Assembly: GCA_023395465.1 (NCBI GenBank)
Contig: JAEWZE010000086.1
Coordinates: forward strand, 1 to 23,712
DNA length: 23,712 nucleotides
Direction of reading: 5' to 3'
From: Pseudomonadota bacterium
GTDB taxonomy: Bacteria > Pseudomonadota > Gammaproteobacteria > Xanthomonadales > Xanthomonadaceae
Shown here: positions 8,742 through 15,719 of the stretch, in pieces
How positions within the stretch are numbered: the first letter of the stretch is position 1
How the letters are laid out: each line of letters begins with the position of its first letter
Program-made: the position numbers and the translations under genes
The notes under the pieces: model-generated
What the model was told of the DNA's origin: nothing
What the model saw: the letters and a program-made list of their open reading frames with translations, nothing else
Database searches by the model: none

Positions 8742-9697
8742 GGCCGCGCCTCGGCGCCGGCCGCCAGCTTCTCGGCCACCCGCAGTACCGCGCTGCGCGC
8801 GCGCGGGTTGCCGGCGAGTTCGTCGGGGCGCGCTTTGGCCGCTGCGCCGATCGCGCACAGCGTCGGCACGAAACCGGTCGCCTCGGGCAGGCGCCGGTTG
8901 CCGGGCGGCGCCTTGGCGTGGGTGGCGATGAAGCGCTTGACGATTCGGTCCTCGAGCGAATGGAAGCTGATCACCGCCAGCCGTCCGCCCGGCCTGAGCG
9001 CGTCGTGCGCGGCCGCCAGCCCGCGCTCGAGGTCCTCGAGCTCGCGGTTGACGTGGATGCGGATGGCCTGGAACGACCGGGTCGCCGGATGGATGTCGTG
9101 GCGCCCGCGCGGCACCACCGAGGCGATGAGGTCGGCCAGCTCGGTGGTGCGCGCCAGCGGCCGGGTGGCGCGGTGCGCGACGATGGCGCGCGCGATGCGC
9201 CGGCTCATGCGCTCCTCGCCATAGGTCCACAGCACGTCGGCGATCTCGCGCTCGTCGGCGCGGGCCAGCCACTGCGCGGCGCTCTCGCCGCTGTCGGGAT
9301 CCATGCGCATGTCCAGCGGGCCGTCCTTGCCGAAGCTGAAGCCGCGGCCGGCCACGTCCAGCTGCGGCGACGACACGCCCAGGTCCAGCAGCACGCCGTC
9401 CAGGCCCGCGCGGGCGGCGTCCCAACTGCCGAGCTCGGCGAAGCTGCCGCGGCGGATCGCGACGCGCGCGTCCGCGCCGAACTCGCGTTCGGCCACCGCA
9501 ACCGCTTCGGGATCCTTGTCCATCAGCAGCAGCCTGCCTCCGCCTGCCAAGCGTTCCAGCACGCCGCGCGCGTGCCCGCCGCGCCCGAACGTGCCGTCCA
9601 GATACGTGCCGTCCTCGACCACGCGCAGCCCTTCCATGACCTGCTCGAACATCACCGGAAGGTGCGCGGAGCGGGCGCCCGCAGCACCCCCGGTCAC
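8738..9697 (-). CDS. rsmH: 16S rRNA (cytosine1402-N4)-methyltransferase RsmH
   Basis: RsmH (formerly MraW) methylates the base amine of C1402 in the ribosomal P site. I place the start at GTG 9697, which overlaps the mraZ stop as GTGA and gives 319 residues beginning MTGGAAGARSAHLPVMFEQV; E. coli RsmH has 313. The SAM-binding motif is YLDGTFGRGGHARG. Further family signatures are LLDLGVSSPQLD, GFSF, PATRSFQAIRIHVNRE, ISFHSLEDRIVKRF and the C-terminal NPRARSAVLR. An open frame continues upstream through mraZ in a wrong frame. No strong Shine-Dalgarno sequence precedes the GTG, so translation probably depends on coupling to mraZ. Confidence 0.95.
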   Translation of the reverse strand: MTGGAAGARSAHLPVMFEQVMEGLRVVEDGTYLDGTFGRGGHARGVLERLAGGGRLLLMDKDPEAVAVAEREFGADARVAIRRGSFAELGSWDAARAGLDGVLLDLGVSSPQLDVAGRGFSFGKDGPLDMRMDPDSGESAAQWLARADEREIADVLWTYGEERMSRRIARAIVAHRATRPLARTTELADLIASVVPRGRHDIHPATRSFQAIRIHVNRELEDLERGLAAAHDALRPGGRLAVISFHSLEDRIVKRFIATHAKAPPGNRRLPEATGFVPTLCAIGAAAKARPDELAGNPRARSAVLRVAEKLAAGAEARP

Positions 9698-10143
9698 AAC
9701 TGCAGCCCGACCAGGTCGTCGCCGAAATCGTCGTCCCCGAGGGGCGTCTCGATCTGCGCGCGGTGCGCCTGCTCGCTCCAGAGTTCGAACTTGTCGCCCA
9801 TGCCCAGCAGCACCGCCTTCTTCTCGATGCCCACGGCACCGCGCTGGCTGGCCGGGATGGCGATGCGGCCGTTGCCGTCGGGTTCGACGATCGCCGCCGC
9901 GCCCACCAGCTTCAGCTGCAGGCGGCGGTTGGCTTCCTTCACCCGCGGCAGGGCGTTGACGCCGTCGCGCACCTTCTCCCAGGCGGCGAACGGGTAGATG
10001 TAGAGCGAGCCCTTCTCGAAGGGGTTGTAGGTGATGACCAGGCGATTGCCGCATTCGGACGCGACGAGGTCCCGGTAGCTGGTCGGAATCGCCAGCCGGC
10101 CCTTGTCGTCGATCGTGATGGCGGTCTCGCCCTGGAACACCAC
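9694..10143 (-). CDS. mraZ: Transcriptional regulator MraZ
   Basis: MraZ is a DNA-binding protein that represses its own dcw promoter in E. coli and also assembles into ring-like oligomers. The protein is 149 residues with two tandem SpoVT/AbrB-like half domains, each carrying the DxxGR motif: DKGR at 13-16 and DGNGR at 89-93, both followed by IP. It starts with GTG at 10143; the next codon is also GTG, so the exact start could shift by one codon. It leads the dcw operon and is preceded by 10-bp-spaced repeats that look like its own operator (10190-10224). Confidence 0.96.
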   Translation of the reverse strand: MVFQGETAITIDDKGRLAIPTSYRDLVASECGNRLVITYNPFEKGSLYIYPFAAWEKVRDGVNALPRVKEANRRLQLKLVGAAAIVEPDGNGRIAIPASQRGAVGIEKKAVLLGMGDKFELWSEQAHRAQIETPLGDDDFGDDLVGLQL

Positions 10144-10189
10144 TGCCTGCCCGGAGATGCCCGTCTGCGGCGGGCTTCAGCATCGGAAA

Positions 10190-10224
10190 ACCACGAAATT
10201 CCCGGTTTCCCCACGAAGCGCCAC
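10190..10224 (-). promoter_or_regulatory. Probable MraZ operator: four repeats at 10-bp spacing
   Basis: Read on the minus strand, four 5-base units start every 10 bases: GTGGC (10224-10220), GTGGG (10214-10210), CGGGA (10204-10200) and GTGGT (10194-10190). The E. coli MraZ site is three direct TGGGN repeats separated by 5 bases, so spacing and core fit. The first unit overlaps the proposed -10 element and the second overlaps the likely start site, an arrangement suited to autorepression. The third unit is a poorer match. Binding itself is inferred. Confidence 0.7.
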
Positions 10225-10251
10225 CTTATGGACGGGCCACAGGGATGTCAA
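10223..10251 (-). promoter_or_regulatory. Probable sigma70 promoter of the mraZ/dcw operon
   Basis: A perfect -35 hexamer TTGACA lies at 10251-10246. It is followed after 17 bases by TAAGGT at 10228-10223, a weak -10 (three of six consensus bases). CATAAG two bases upstream is an alternative -10 with a 15-base spacer. The start site would fall near 10216, about 70 bases before the mraZ GTG. Its position just before the operator repeats supports it. No other strong promoter was seen within the operon. Confidence 0.6.
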
Positions 10252-10321
10252 CAGCTTTGATGTGGAAATTTCATTAATCCGGTCAATGACTTGCGCGATA
10301 CTTCACAGACTTGTTCAAGCC

Positions 10322-10330
10322 TTATCCACA
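10322..10330 (+). promoter_or_regulatory. Perfect DnaA box TTATCCACA upstream of mraZ
   Basis: The nine bases TTATCCACA equal the high-affinity DnaA box consensus. The site lies about 70 bases upstream of the -35 of the proposed mraZ promoter, in an A+T-richer stretch (about 10255-10360) of a very G+C-rich window. DnaA acts as a transcription factor at several bacterial promoters, so a link between replication initiation and dcw expression is possible. That role is inference from one site; I saw no second perfect box beside it. Confidence 0.5.
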
Positions 10331-10343
10331 AGCTGCTGATTCG

Positions 10344-10384
10344 TCTCAAAAATTGAGAATGAGCGCCTCCGCCCGGGGCGGAGG
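10344..10384. repeat. Two adjacent inverted repeats between rnpB and mraZ
   Basis: TCTCAA-AAA-TTGAGA (10344-10358) is a perfect 6-bp inverted repeat around an A-tract. Eight bases on, CCTCCGCC-CGG-GGCGGAGG (10366-10384) is a perfect 8-bp G+C-rich stem. On the minus strand, the direction from rnpB towards mraZ, the G+C stem comes first and TTTTT follows about 15 bases later inside the second repeat. The pair could therefore be a non-canonical terminator for rnpB transcription, or an operator for the dcw control region. Function is unproven. Confidence 0.4.
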
Positions 10385-10658
10385 ATGGCTGGCGACCCGC
10401 GGGGACGCCGTTCATGCGCCCGACGCCAATTAGCGCCGCGTCCCACACGGGCCGTGAACATGGCCGGCACCGACAGGCAGGCATGGGGCATCGGATGCGA
10501 CCCGGCCGCTGCCGCCTTGGCGCGGATCGATGATGGAGCGTCGTCCACGCAGGCGGCCGCGCAAATGCGGGAGCACGCCTGCCGCGCCCCGCGGCTCGCC
10601 GCCTGCACCGGAGAGCACAGGCGCGGAGCCTGGCCACTTGTGTTTCCGAGGGACGAAG

Positions 10659-11012
10659 AGGTGGCGGAGCCGGCCTGTAAGCCGGGTTCTGTCGTGGACA
10701 GTCATTCCTCTAGGCGCACCGTCACCGGTACGCTCAAGCAACCTACCCGGAGACACCGCGGGCCGCGGCATGGTCTCCCTATTTGGTCTTGCTCCCGGTG
10801 GGGTTTGCCGTGCCGGCCTGTTGCCAGGCTCGCGGTGCGCTCTTACCGCACCATTTCACCCTTGCCGGCCTTCCGAAGAAGACGTAGGCGGTATCTTTCT
10901 GTTGCACTTTCCGTCGGCTCGCGCCGCCCAGGGGTTACCTGGCACCGTGCCCTGTGGAGCCCGGACTTTCCTCGGCATCCACGAGGGATGACGCGACTGT
11001 CCGGCCGACTCC
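10659..11012 (-). ncRNA. rnpB: RNase P RNA, bacterial class A
   Basis: RNase P RNA is the catalytic part of the ribonuclease that trims tRNA 5' ends. On the minus strand the conserved GAGGAAAGTCCGGGCTCC (10973-10956) lies near the 5' end and ACAGAACCCGGCTTAC (10692-10677) near the 3' end; these are the two halves of the universal core. GGTAAGAGCGCACCGC is also present in the middle. The closing helix P1 is GGAGTCGGCC at 11012-11003 with GGCCGGCTCC at 10675-10666, followed by GCCACCT as in the E. coli 3' end. Length is about 354 bases; the ends are accurate to a few bases. It sits between rsmI and mraZ. Confidence 0.97.
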
Positions 11013-11021
11013 GCCGCGCGC

Positions 11022-11027
11022 ATTGTC
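11022..11027 (-). promoter_or_regulatory. Possible -10 element of rnpB
   Basis: Only 44 bases separate the rsmI stop from the rnpB 5' end. GACAAT (11027-11022) is a 5-of-6 match to TATAAT about 10 bases before the RNA start. No good -35 is visible at the right distance; the closest is CATCCG at 11050-11045. rnpB could instead be processed from rsmI read-through. Low confidence. Confidence 0.3.
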
Positions 11028-11056
11028 GCACGCGCCTCGCGGACCGGATGAACCGC

Positions 11057-11899
11057 TCAGCTTCCGTAGAGCGCCTTGCGTGGCGCGCCGGTGATCTCGG
11101 CGGCCAGTCGCGCCGCGGCCGACGGCGGCAGCTGCGCGCTGAGCAGGGCGTACACGCGCTGGCCCTCGGCCAGCTGCGCGTCGGCATCGTCGCCCGCGCC
11201 CTCGACCACCAGCACGAACTCGCCCCTGCGCTGGTTGTCGTCGGCCTGCACCGCGGCCAGCAGGTCGGCCACGCCGCCGTCGAGCACGGTTTCGAACAGC
11301 TTGGTCAGCTCGCGCGCGAGCACGGCCGGGCGCCCGGCACCGAACGCGGACACCAGGTCCTCCAGGGTCTCGACGATCCGGTGCGAGGATTCGTAGAACA
11401 CCAGGGTGCGCGGCTCCGCGGCCAGCTGCCGCAGGCGCTCGCGGCGCGCCGCGGCCTTGGCCGGCAGGAAGCCTTCGAACGCGAAGCGGTCGCTGGCCAG
11501 CCCGGCCACGCTGAGTGCGGCGATCGCCGCGCAGGCGCCGGGTACCGGACTGACGCGCACCCCCGCCGCGCGCGCCGCGCGCACCAGGCGGTAGCCCGGA
11601 TCGCTGACCAGCGGCGTGCCGGCGTCGCTGACCAGGGCCAGGGACTCGCCGCGCAGCAGCCGCGCCACCACGCGTTCGGCGATCGCCTCCTCGTTGTGCT
11701 CGTGCAGCGCCAGCAGCGGCGTGGCGATGCCGAAATGGGACAGCAGCTGGCCGCTGCGGCGCGTGTCCTCCGCGCAGATGGCGGCCACGTCGCGCAGGAC
11801 CTCCTGCGCGCGCGGCGACAGGTCGCCGAGGTTGCCGATGGGCGTGGCGACCACGTGCAGCGTGCCCGCTGCGCGCGGACCGGTTGGGTCGGCTGGCAT
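11057..11899 (-). CDS. rsmI: 16S rRNA (cytidine1402-2'-O)-methyltransferase RsmI
   Basis: RsmI methylates the ribose of C1402, the same nucleotide that RsmH modifies on the base. The 280-residue protein is a tetrapyrrole-methylase-fold enzyme: VVATPIGNLGDLSPRA near the N-terminus, EDTRRSGQLL, the loop LALVSDAGTPLVSDPGY, and PVPGACAAIAALSVAGL. It ends with the family's small C-terminal extension. The ATG at 11899 has GGAGAG six to seven bases upstream. It is transcribed divergently from the lipoprotein gene at 11960. In many gammaproteobacteria rsmI, lpoA and yraN are neighbours, which supports all three calls. Confidence 0.96.
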   Translation of the reverse strand: MPADPTGPRAAGTLHVVATPIGNLGDLSPRAQEVLRDVAAICAEDTRRSGQLLSHFGIATPLLALHEHNEEAIAERVVARLLRGESLALVSDAGTPLVSDPGYRLVRAARAAGVRVSPVPGACAAIAALSVAGLASDRFAFEGFLPAKAAARRERLRQLAAEPRTLVFYESSHRIVETLEDLVSAFGAGRPAVLARELTKLFETVLDGGVADLLAAVQADDNQRRGEFVLVVEGAGDDADAQLAEGQRVYALLSAQLPPSAAARLAAEITGAPRKALYGS

Positions 11900-11921
11900 C
11901 GTCTCTCCGGGGTTGGGACGC

Positions 11922-11927
11922 TAGAAT
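11922..11927 (+). promoter_or_regulatory. Possible -10 element (TAGAAT) for the lpoA-like gene
   Basis: GCTAGAAT in the 60-base gap between the divergent rsmI and lipoprotein genes gives a 5-of-6 match to TATAAT, 32 bases before the ATG at 11960. The -35 region is poor. The same core sits before ribH and before the FMN riboswitch, which makes it more credible as a local promoter form. An alternative is TATTGT at 11935-11940 with TTGGGA upstream. Confidence 0.4.
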
Positions 11928-11959
11928 CGGGGGCTATTGTCCACCCGCGGAGCCCGTAG

Positions 11960-13135
11960 ATGCGGCAGATGTCGAAATGGATGTTGGGCGCGGCCGTGGC
12001 GGCGACGCTGGCCGGCTGCACCACGGTGCGCGTCGCCGGACCGGTCACGGAGAGCGAAGCGCCCGCGCCGCCGGCGGTCAATCCGCACTGGAACTTCGAT
12101 CCCGCGCGCGCCGCGGGCGACCGCGACGGCTACCGCCCGCCGCGCAAGCTGGCGGTGCTGCTGCCCATGAGCGGCGAACTGGCCACGGCCGCCGCGCCGG
12201 TGCGCGACGGGTTGCTGGCCGGCTACTACGCCGAGCGCCGCGAGAAGCCGGAGCTGGTGTTCTACGACACTGGCGGCGCGCCGTCGGGCGCGATCGGCGC
12301 GCGCGAGCGCGCGCTGGCCGAGGGCGCCGACCAGATCGTCGGCCCGCTGGGCCGCGACGAGGTGTCCAGCCTGTTCAACGCCGCGCAGGCCGTGCCGCTG
12401 CTGGCGCTCAACCGCGGCAACACCGCGCCGCCGGACAACGCCGCCGACTTCTCGCTGGCGCCGGAAGACGAAGGCGCCGCGGCGGCGGCCTACCTGCTCG
12501 CGCGCAATGCCCGGCAGGTGCTGGTGCTGAGCAATGGCGACGACCATGCCCTGCGCAGCGTGGACAGTTTCCGCAGCCGGCTGGAGGCCGGCGGCGGGGC
12601 GATCGTCGGCACGCTGGCGATCACCGGCGACCAGCCGGGTGACCAGACGCCGGCCCTGCGCGCCGCGGCATCGCGCGAAGGCGGCATCGATGCGGTCCTG
12701 ATCGCGCTGCGCGGCAACGAAGCGCGGCTGCTGACGCCGCAGCTGTTCGCGGCTGGCCTGGGGCAGAAGCTGCTGGTCGCCACCTCGCAGCTGGTGTCCG
12801 GCACCGGTACGCCCGACGAGGACCGTGCGCTGGACGGGATCGCCTTCGCCAGCGAGCCTTGGACCACCGGCGGCATCGCCGCCCTGCCCTCGCCGCAGAC
12901 GCTGGCCGGCGACCTGCCCACCGCGCGCGGGCCGGCGGCCCGGCTGTTCGCCTTCGGCTACGACGCCTGGCTGCTCAGCGCCTACCTGCAGCACCTGGCG
13001 GGCGATCCGGAAGCGAGCGTGGACGGCGCGACCGGCCGGCTCAGCCTGAATCCGGGCGGCAACGTGGTGCGGATGCCTGCCTGGGCCACGTTCCGCAACG
13101 GGATCGTGGTGCCGCTGGCCGGCGCCGGCGGCTGA
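11960..13135 (+). CDS. LppC/LpoA-family lipoprotein, short form (penicillin-binding protein activator)
   Basis: LpoA-type outer-membrane lipoproteins activate the bifunctional synthase PBP1A from the periplasmic side. This 391-residue protein has a lipoprotein signal peptide ending LAGC with the lipidated Cys at 20, then a Pro/Ala-rich linker, then a periplasmic-binding-protein-like domain from about residue 62 (KLAVLLPMSGELATAAAPVR). Typical segments are IVGPLGRDEVSSL, VPLLALNRG and FGYDAWLL. E. coli LpoA is about 678 residues with an N-terminal helical TPR-like domain; that domain is missing here. The ATG at 11960 has GGAG seven bases upstream. Neighbours rsmI and yraN match the usual lpoA setting. 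Activation of PBP1A by this short form is inferred. Confidence 0.88.
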   Translation: MRQMSKWMLGAAVAATLAGCTTVRVAGPVTESEAPAPPAVNPHWNFDPARAAGDRDGYRPPRKLAVLLPMSGELATAAAPVRDGLLAGYYAERREKPELVFYDTGGAPSGAIGARERALAEGADQIVGPLGRDEVSSLFNAAQAVPLLALNRGNTAPPDNAADFSLAPEDEGAAAAAYLLARNARQVLVLSNGDDHALRSVDSFRSRLEAGGGAIVGTLAITGDQPGDQTPALRAAASREGGIDAVLIALRGNEARLLTPQLFAAGLGQKLLVATSQLVSGTGTPDEDRALDGIAFASEPWTTGGIAALPSPQTLAGDLPTARGPAARLFAFGYDAWLLSAYLQHLAGDPEASVDGATGRLSLNPGGNVVRMPAWATFRNGIVVPLAGAGG

Positions 13136-13145
13136 TCCACGGAAC

Positions 13146-13541
13146 ATGGCGCCGTCACCGCAGGCTTCCGCGACAAACATGCGCAGCCGCGGCGCGGCCA
13201 TCGAAGCCGCCGCCGCCCGCCATCTGGCCGCCGCCGGGCTGCGTGCGGTCGCGGCGAACGCCGCGGCACGGTTCGGCGAGCTCGACCTGGTGATGCTCGA
13301 CGGCGACACCCTGGCCTTCATCGAGGTGCGCTACCGGCGCTCCGACCGCTTCGGCGGCGGCGCCGCGTCGGTGGATGCGCGCAAGCGGCGGCGGCTGATG
13401 CTGGCTGCGCGCCAGTTCCTGGCCGCGCATCCGCGCCACCGCGACGCACCGTGCCGGTTCGATGTCGTCGAGGCCAGCGGCGATCCCGACGCGCCGCTCC
13501 TGACCTGGATCCGCGATGCCTTCCGCGCCGACGATGCCTGA
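13146..13541 (+). CDS. YraN family protein (UPF0102, restriction-endonuclease-like fold)
   Basis: The YraN family has a RecB/Holliday-resolvase-like nuclease fold; its cellular role is not settled. The 131-residue protein shows the family pattern: RGAAIEAAAARHLAAAG, then FGELDLVMLDGDTLAFIEVR with the Glu, Asp and Glu-x-Arg positions of the predicted active site, then ARKRRRL and a C-terminal CRFDVV. It follows the lipoprotein gene by 10 bases and overlaps the next gene, so the three are probably one operon. The start at 13146 has only a weak Shine-Dalgarno sequence. An ATG at 13179 would begin MRSRGAAIE, closer to family N-termini, and is a real alternative. Confidence 0.88.
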   Translation: MAPSPQASATNMRSRGAAIEAAAARHLAAAGLRAVAANAAARFGELDLVMLDGDTLAFIEVRYRRSDRFGGGAASVDARKRRRLMLAARQFLAAHPRHRDAPCRFDVVEASGDPDAPLLTWIRDAFRADDA

Positions 13542-14709
13542 GTTCCGCGACTACGACCGGATCGACGAGGCCGCGTTGCGCGCCGCCGGCGGACTGAAGT
13601 GGAGCGCGTACCCGGACTGCATCGGCGCCTTCGTCGCCGAGATGGATTTCGGCACGGCGCCGGCGGTGGCCGCCGCCCTGCACGATGCGATCGACAACGG
13701 TCGCTGCGGCTACCCCACCCCGGCGCTGGCGCAGGAACTTTCGGAGCAGTGCGCACGCTGGTTCGACGCACGCTGCGGCTGGCAGGTGGATCCGGACCGC
13801 ATCCACGCCGTCGGCGACGTGCTGGGGGGGCTGGAAACCGTGCTGCGACACTTCCTGCCGGCCGGGACGCCGGTGGTGCTGCCAACGCCCGCCTACATGC
13901 CGTTCCGTCCGCTGCTCGAACTGCTCGGGCACCGGGTGATCGAGGTCCCGCACTGCCGCACTGCCGATGGCTCGGCGATGGACCTGGATGGCATCGGCCA
14001 GGCGCTGCACGCGGGCGCCGGACTGGTGCTGCTGTGCAATCCGCACAACCCGACCGGGCGGGTGTTCGCGGCCGCCGAACTGCGCGCCCTGGCCGAGGTT
14101 GTCGAAGCCCATGGCGCGCGCGTGTTTTCCGACGAGATCCACGCGCCGCTGGTGTTCGCCGGCCGGCGCCACCTGCCCTACGCCAGCGTGAGCAAGGCCG
14201 CGGCGCGACATGCGATTACCGCCGTGTCCGCGTCCAAGGGCTGGAACCTCGCAGGGCTCAAGTGCGCGCAGCTGGTGTTCACCAGCGACGCGGACCTGGC
14301 GCGGTGGCGCGGCATGGCCCTGCTCGCCGGGCACGGCGTGGCGGGGCTGGGAATGATCGCCTCCGTCGCGGCCTATCGCGATGGCGGACCCTGGCTGGAG
14401 CACGTGCTGGCCTACCTGCAGCGCAACCGCGACCTGCTGGCGGCCTGGATCGCGGAGCACTGGCCGCAGGCGGGCTTCGTCGCGCCGCAGGGCACCTACC
14501 TGGCCTGGATCGACTGCCGCGCGCTGCCGCTGCCGGCCACGACGACCGCCGCGCGCTTCTTCCAGCGCGAGGCGCGCGTCGCGCTGACCGACGGCCGCGA
14601 TTGCGGCGAAGCCGGCGCGGGCTTCGTGCGCATGAACTTCGCCCTGCCGCGTCCGCTGCTGCTGCAGGCGCTGAAACGCATGCAGGCCGCACTCGTGGCG
14701 GCGCGCTGA
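13534..14709 (+). CDS. PLP-dependent C-S lyase / aminotransferase, MalY/PatB type
   Basis: This is a fold-type I pyridoxal-phosphate enzyme. MalY/PatB members cleave C-S bonds, for example cystathionine or cysteine conjugates, releasing thiol, pyruvate and ammonia. From the ATG at 13534 the protein is 391 residues. It shows KWSAYPD and VAEMDFGTAP near the N-terminus, LCNPHNPTGRVF (167-178), SDEIHAPLVF (199-208) and the PLP-lysine motif SASKGWNLAGLK with Lys235. The C-terminal FVRMNFALPR is also typical. An upstream in-frame ATG at 13516 would add six residues (MPSAPT); I prefer 13534 because it overlaps yraN by only eight bases. The substrate cannot be told from sequence. It converges on thiL. 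Confidence 0.88.
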   Translation: MPEFRDYDRIDEAALRAAGGLKWSAYPDCIGAFVAEMDFGTAPAVAAALHDAIDNGRCGYPTPALAQELSEQCARWFDARCGWQVDPDRIHAVGDVLGGLETVLRHFLPAGTPVVLPTPAYMPFRPLLELLGHRVIEVPHCRTADGSAMDLDGIGQALHAGAGLVLLCNPHNPTGRVFAAAELRALAEVVEAHGARVFSDEIHAPLVFAGRRHLPYASVSKAAARHAITAVSASKGWNLAGLKCAQLVFTSDADLARWRGMALLAGHGVAGLGMIASVAAYRDGGPWLEHVLAYLQRNRDLLAAWIAEHWPQAGFVAPQGTYLAWIDCRALPLPATTTAARFFQREARVALTDGRDCGEAGAGFVRMNFALPRPLLLQALKRMQAALVAAR

Positions 14710-14724
14710 AGTCCGCCTTCCGGC

Positions 14725-15672
14725 TCAGGCGAAGTGGGCGTAGCCCGCGCGCGTCCCGCGCCAGGGCTGGCCCTCCGGGTCGAGGGCGATGACGCCCTGC
14801 CCGTCGGTGATTGCACCGATGCGGCTGACCGGCGTCGACGCCGTGGCAAGGACCCGCAGCACCGCCTCGCGCGCAGACTGCGGCGCGGTGAAGCACAGCT
14901 CGTAGTCGTCGCCGCCGCCGGCCTGCCAGGGCCAGCGCACCGGCGCGGCGAACCGCGCCAGCGCCGGCGATGCCGGCAGCGCCGCGAGCTCGATCCGGGC
15001 GCCCACGCCGCTGGCGCTGCAGACGTGCCCCAGGTCGGCCAGCAGCCCGTCGGAGACGTCGATGCAGGCGTGCGCGATGCCGGCCAGCGCGCGCCCGGCC
15101 TCGATCCTCGGCGTGGGCCGATCAAGGCGCGCGCGCATGGCGCGATCGCTCACCGCGCCGGCGGTCATCGCCGCGAGCGCGGCGGCGGCATCGCCGAGGC
15201 TGCCGGTGACCCAGACGTCGTCGCCGCTGCGCGCGCCATCGCGGCGCAGCGCCGCGCCCGCAGCCACGAACCCGTGCACGGCCACGCACACCGACAGCGG
15301 GCCGCGGGTGGTATCGCCGCCGACCAGCGCGACGCCGTGCTGCGCGGACAGCGCGAGGAACCCGTCGAGGAATCCATCGACGAAGCCGGCATCCGCCTCG
15401 GGCAGCGACAGCGACAGCGACAGGGTGCACCACGCCGGTTGCGCGCCCATCGCGGCCAGGTCGGACAGATTCACCGCAAGCGCCTTCCAGCCGATGTCGG
15501 CCGGCGTGGTGGCGCTGGGGAAATGGACGCCGGCGTTGAGCGTGTCCATCGACACCGCCAGCTGCATGCCCGGCGGCGGCTGCAGCAGGGCCGCGTCGTC
15601 GCCGATGCCCAGCACCACGTCATCGCGCGTGGCGACGCGCTGGCGGATGCGGGCGATCAGGTCGAATTCCAT
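14725..15672 (-). CDS. thiL: Thiamine-monophosphate kinase ThiL
   Basis: ThiL phosphorylates thiamine monophosphate to thiamine diphosphate with ATP, the last step of the pathway. The protein is 315 residues, against 325 in E. coli. Typical motifs are MEFDLIARI at the start, VVLGIGDDAALL with Asp25-Asp26, SMDTLNAGVHF with Asp43, KALAVNLSDLAAMGA with Asp71, VGGDTTRGPL, WVTGSLGDAA, CIDVSDGLLADLGH and GGGDDYELCF. An open frame runs further upstream but has no family resemblance; the ATG at 15672 gives the expected N-terminus, though its Shine-Dalgarno sequence is weak. It follows nusB by about 118 bases, the common nusB-thiL pairing. Confidence 0.96.
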   Translation of the reverse strand: MEFDLIARIRQRVATRDDVVLGIGDDAALLQPPPGMQLAVSMDTLNAGVHFPSATTPADIGWKALAVNLSDLAAMGAQPAWCTLSLSLSLPEADAGFVDGFLDGFLALSAQHGVALVGGDTTRGPLSVCVAVHGFVAAGAALRRDGARSGDDVWVTGSLGDAAAALAAMTAGAVSDRAMRARLDRPTPRIEAGRALAGIAHACIDVSDGLLADLGHVCSASGVGARIELAALPASPALARFAAPVRWPWQAGGGDDYELCFTAPQSAREAVLRVLATASTPVSRIGAITDGQGVIALDPEGQPWRGTRAGYAHFA

Positions 15673-15719
15673 GGCTGCCGGTCGGTCCGCCTGTTTGGGG
15701 AAGAAACGCACTGCGGCGC

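Larger units (their letters stand above)
10144..10658. other. Intergenic control region between rnpB and mraZ
   Basis: This roughly 515-base gap is the longest in the window without a protein gene. Its mraZ-proximal part (10144-10384) holds the promoter, MraZ-type repeats, DnaA box and inverted repeats listed separately. In 10385-10658 I see no convincing gene: open frames there lack family resemblance and Shine-Dalgarno sequences and run into rnpB. A small RNA is not excluded but no specific signature was seen. Confidence 0.6.

Noticed and set aside
10350..10365. Possible Fur-box-like sequence (TTGAGAATGAG)
   Set aside because: Too few matches to the Fur consensus and no iron-related gene nearby.
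10430..10771. Minus-strand small open frames downstream of rnpB
   Set aside because: They begin inside the RNase P RNA, lack ribosome-binding sites and show no conserved features.
10385..11959. 524-residue plus-strand open frame across rnpB and rsmI
   Set aside because: It runs antisense through a certain RNase P RNA and a clear rsmI; no domain resemblance.
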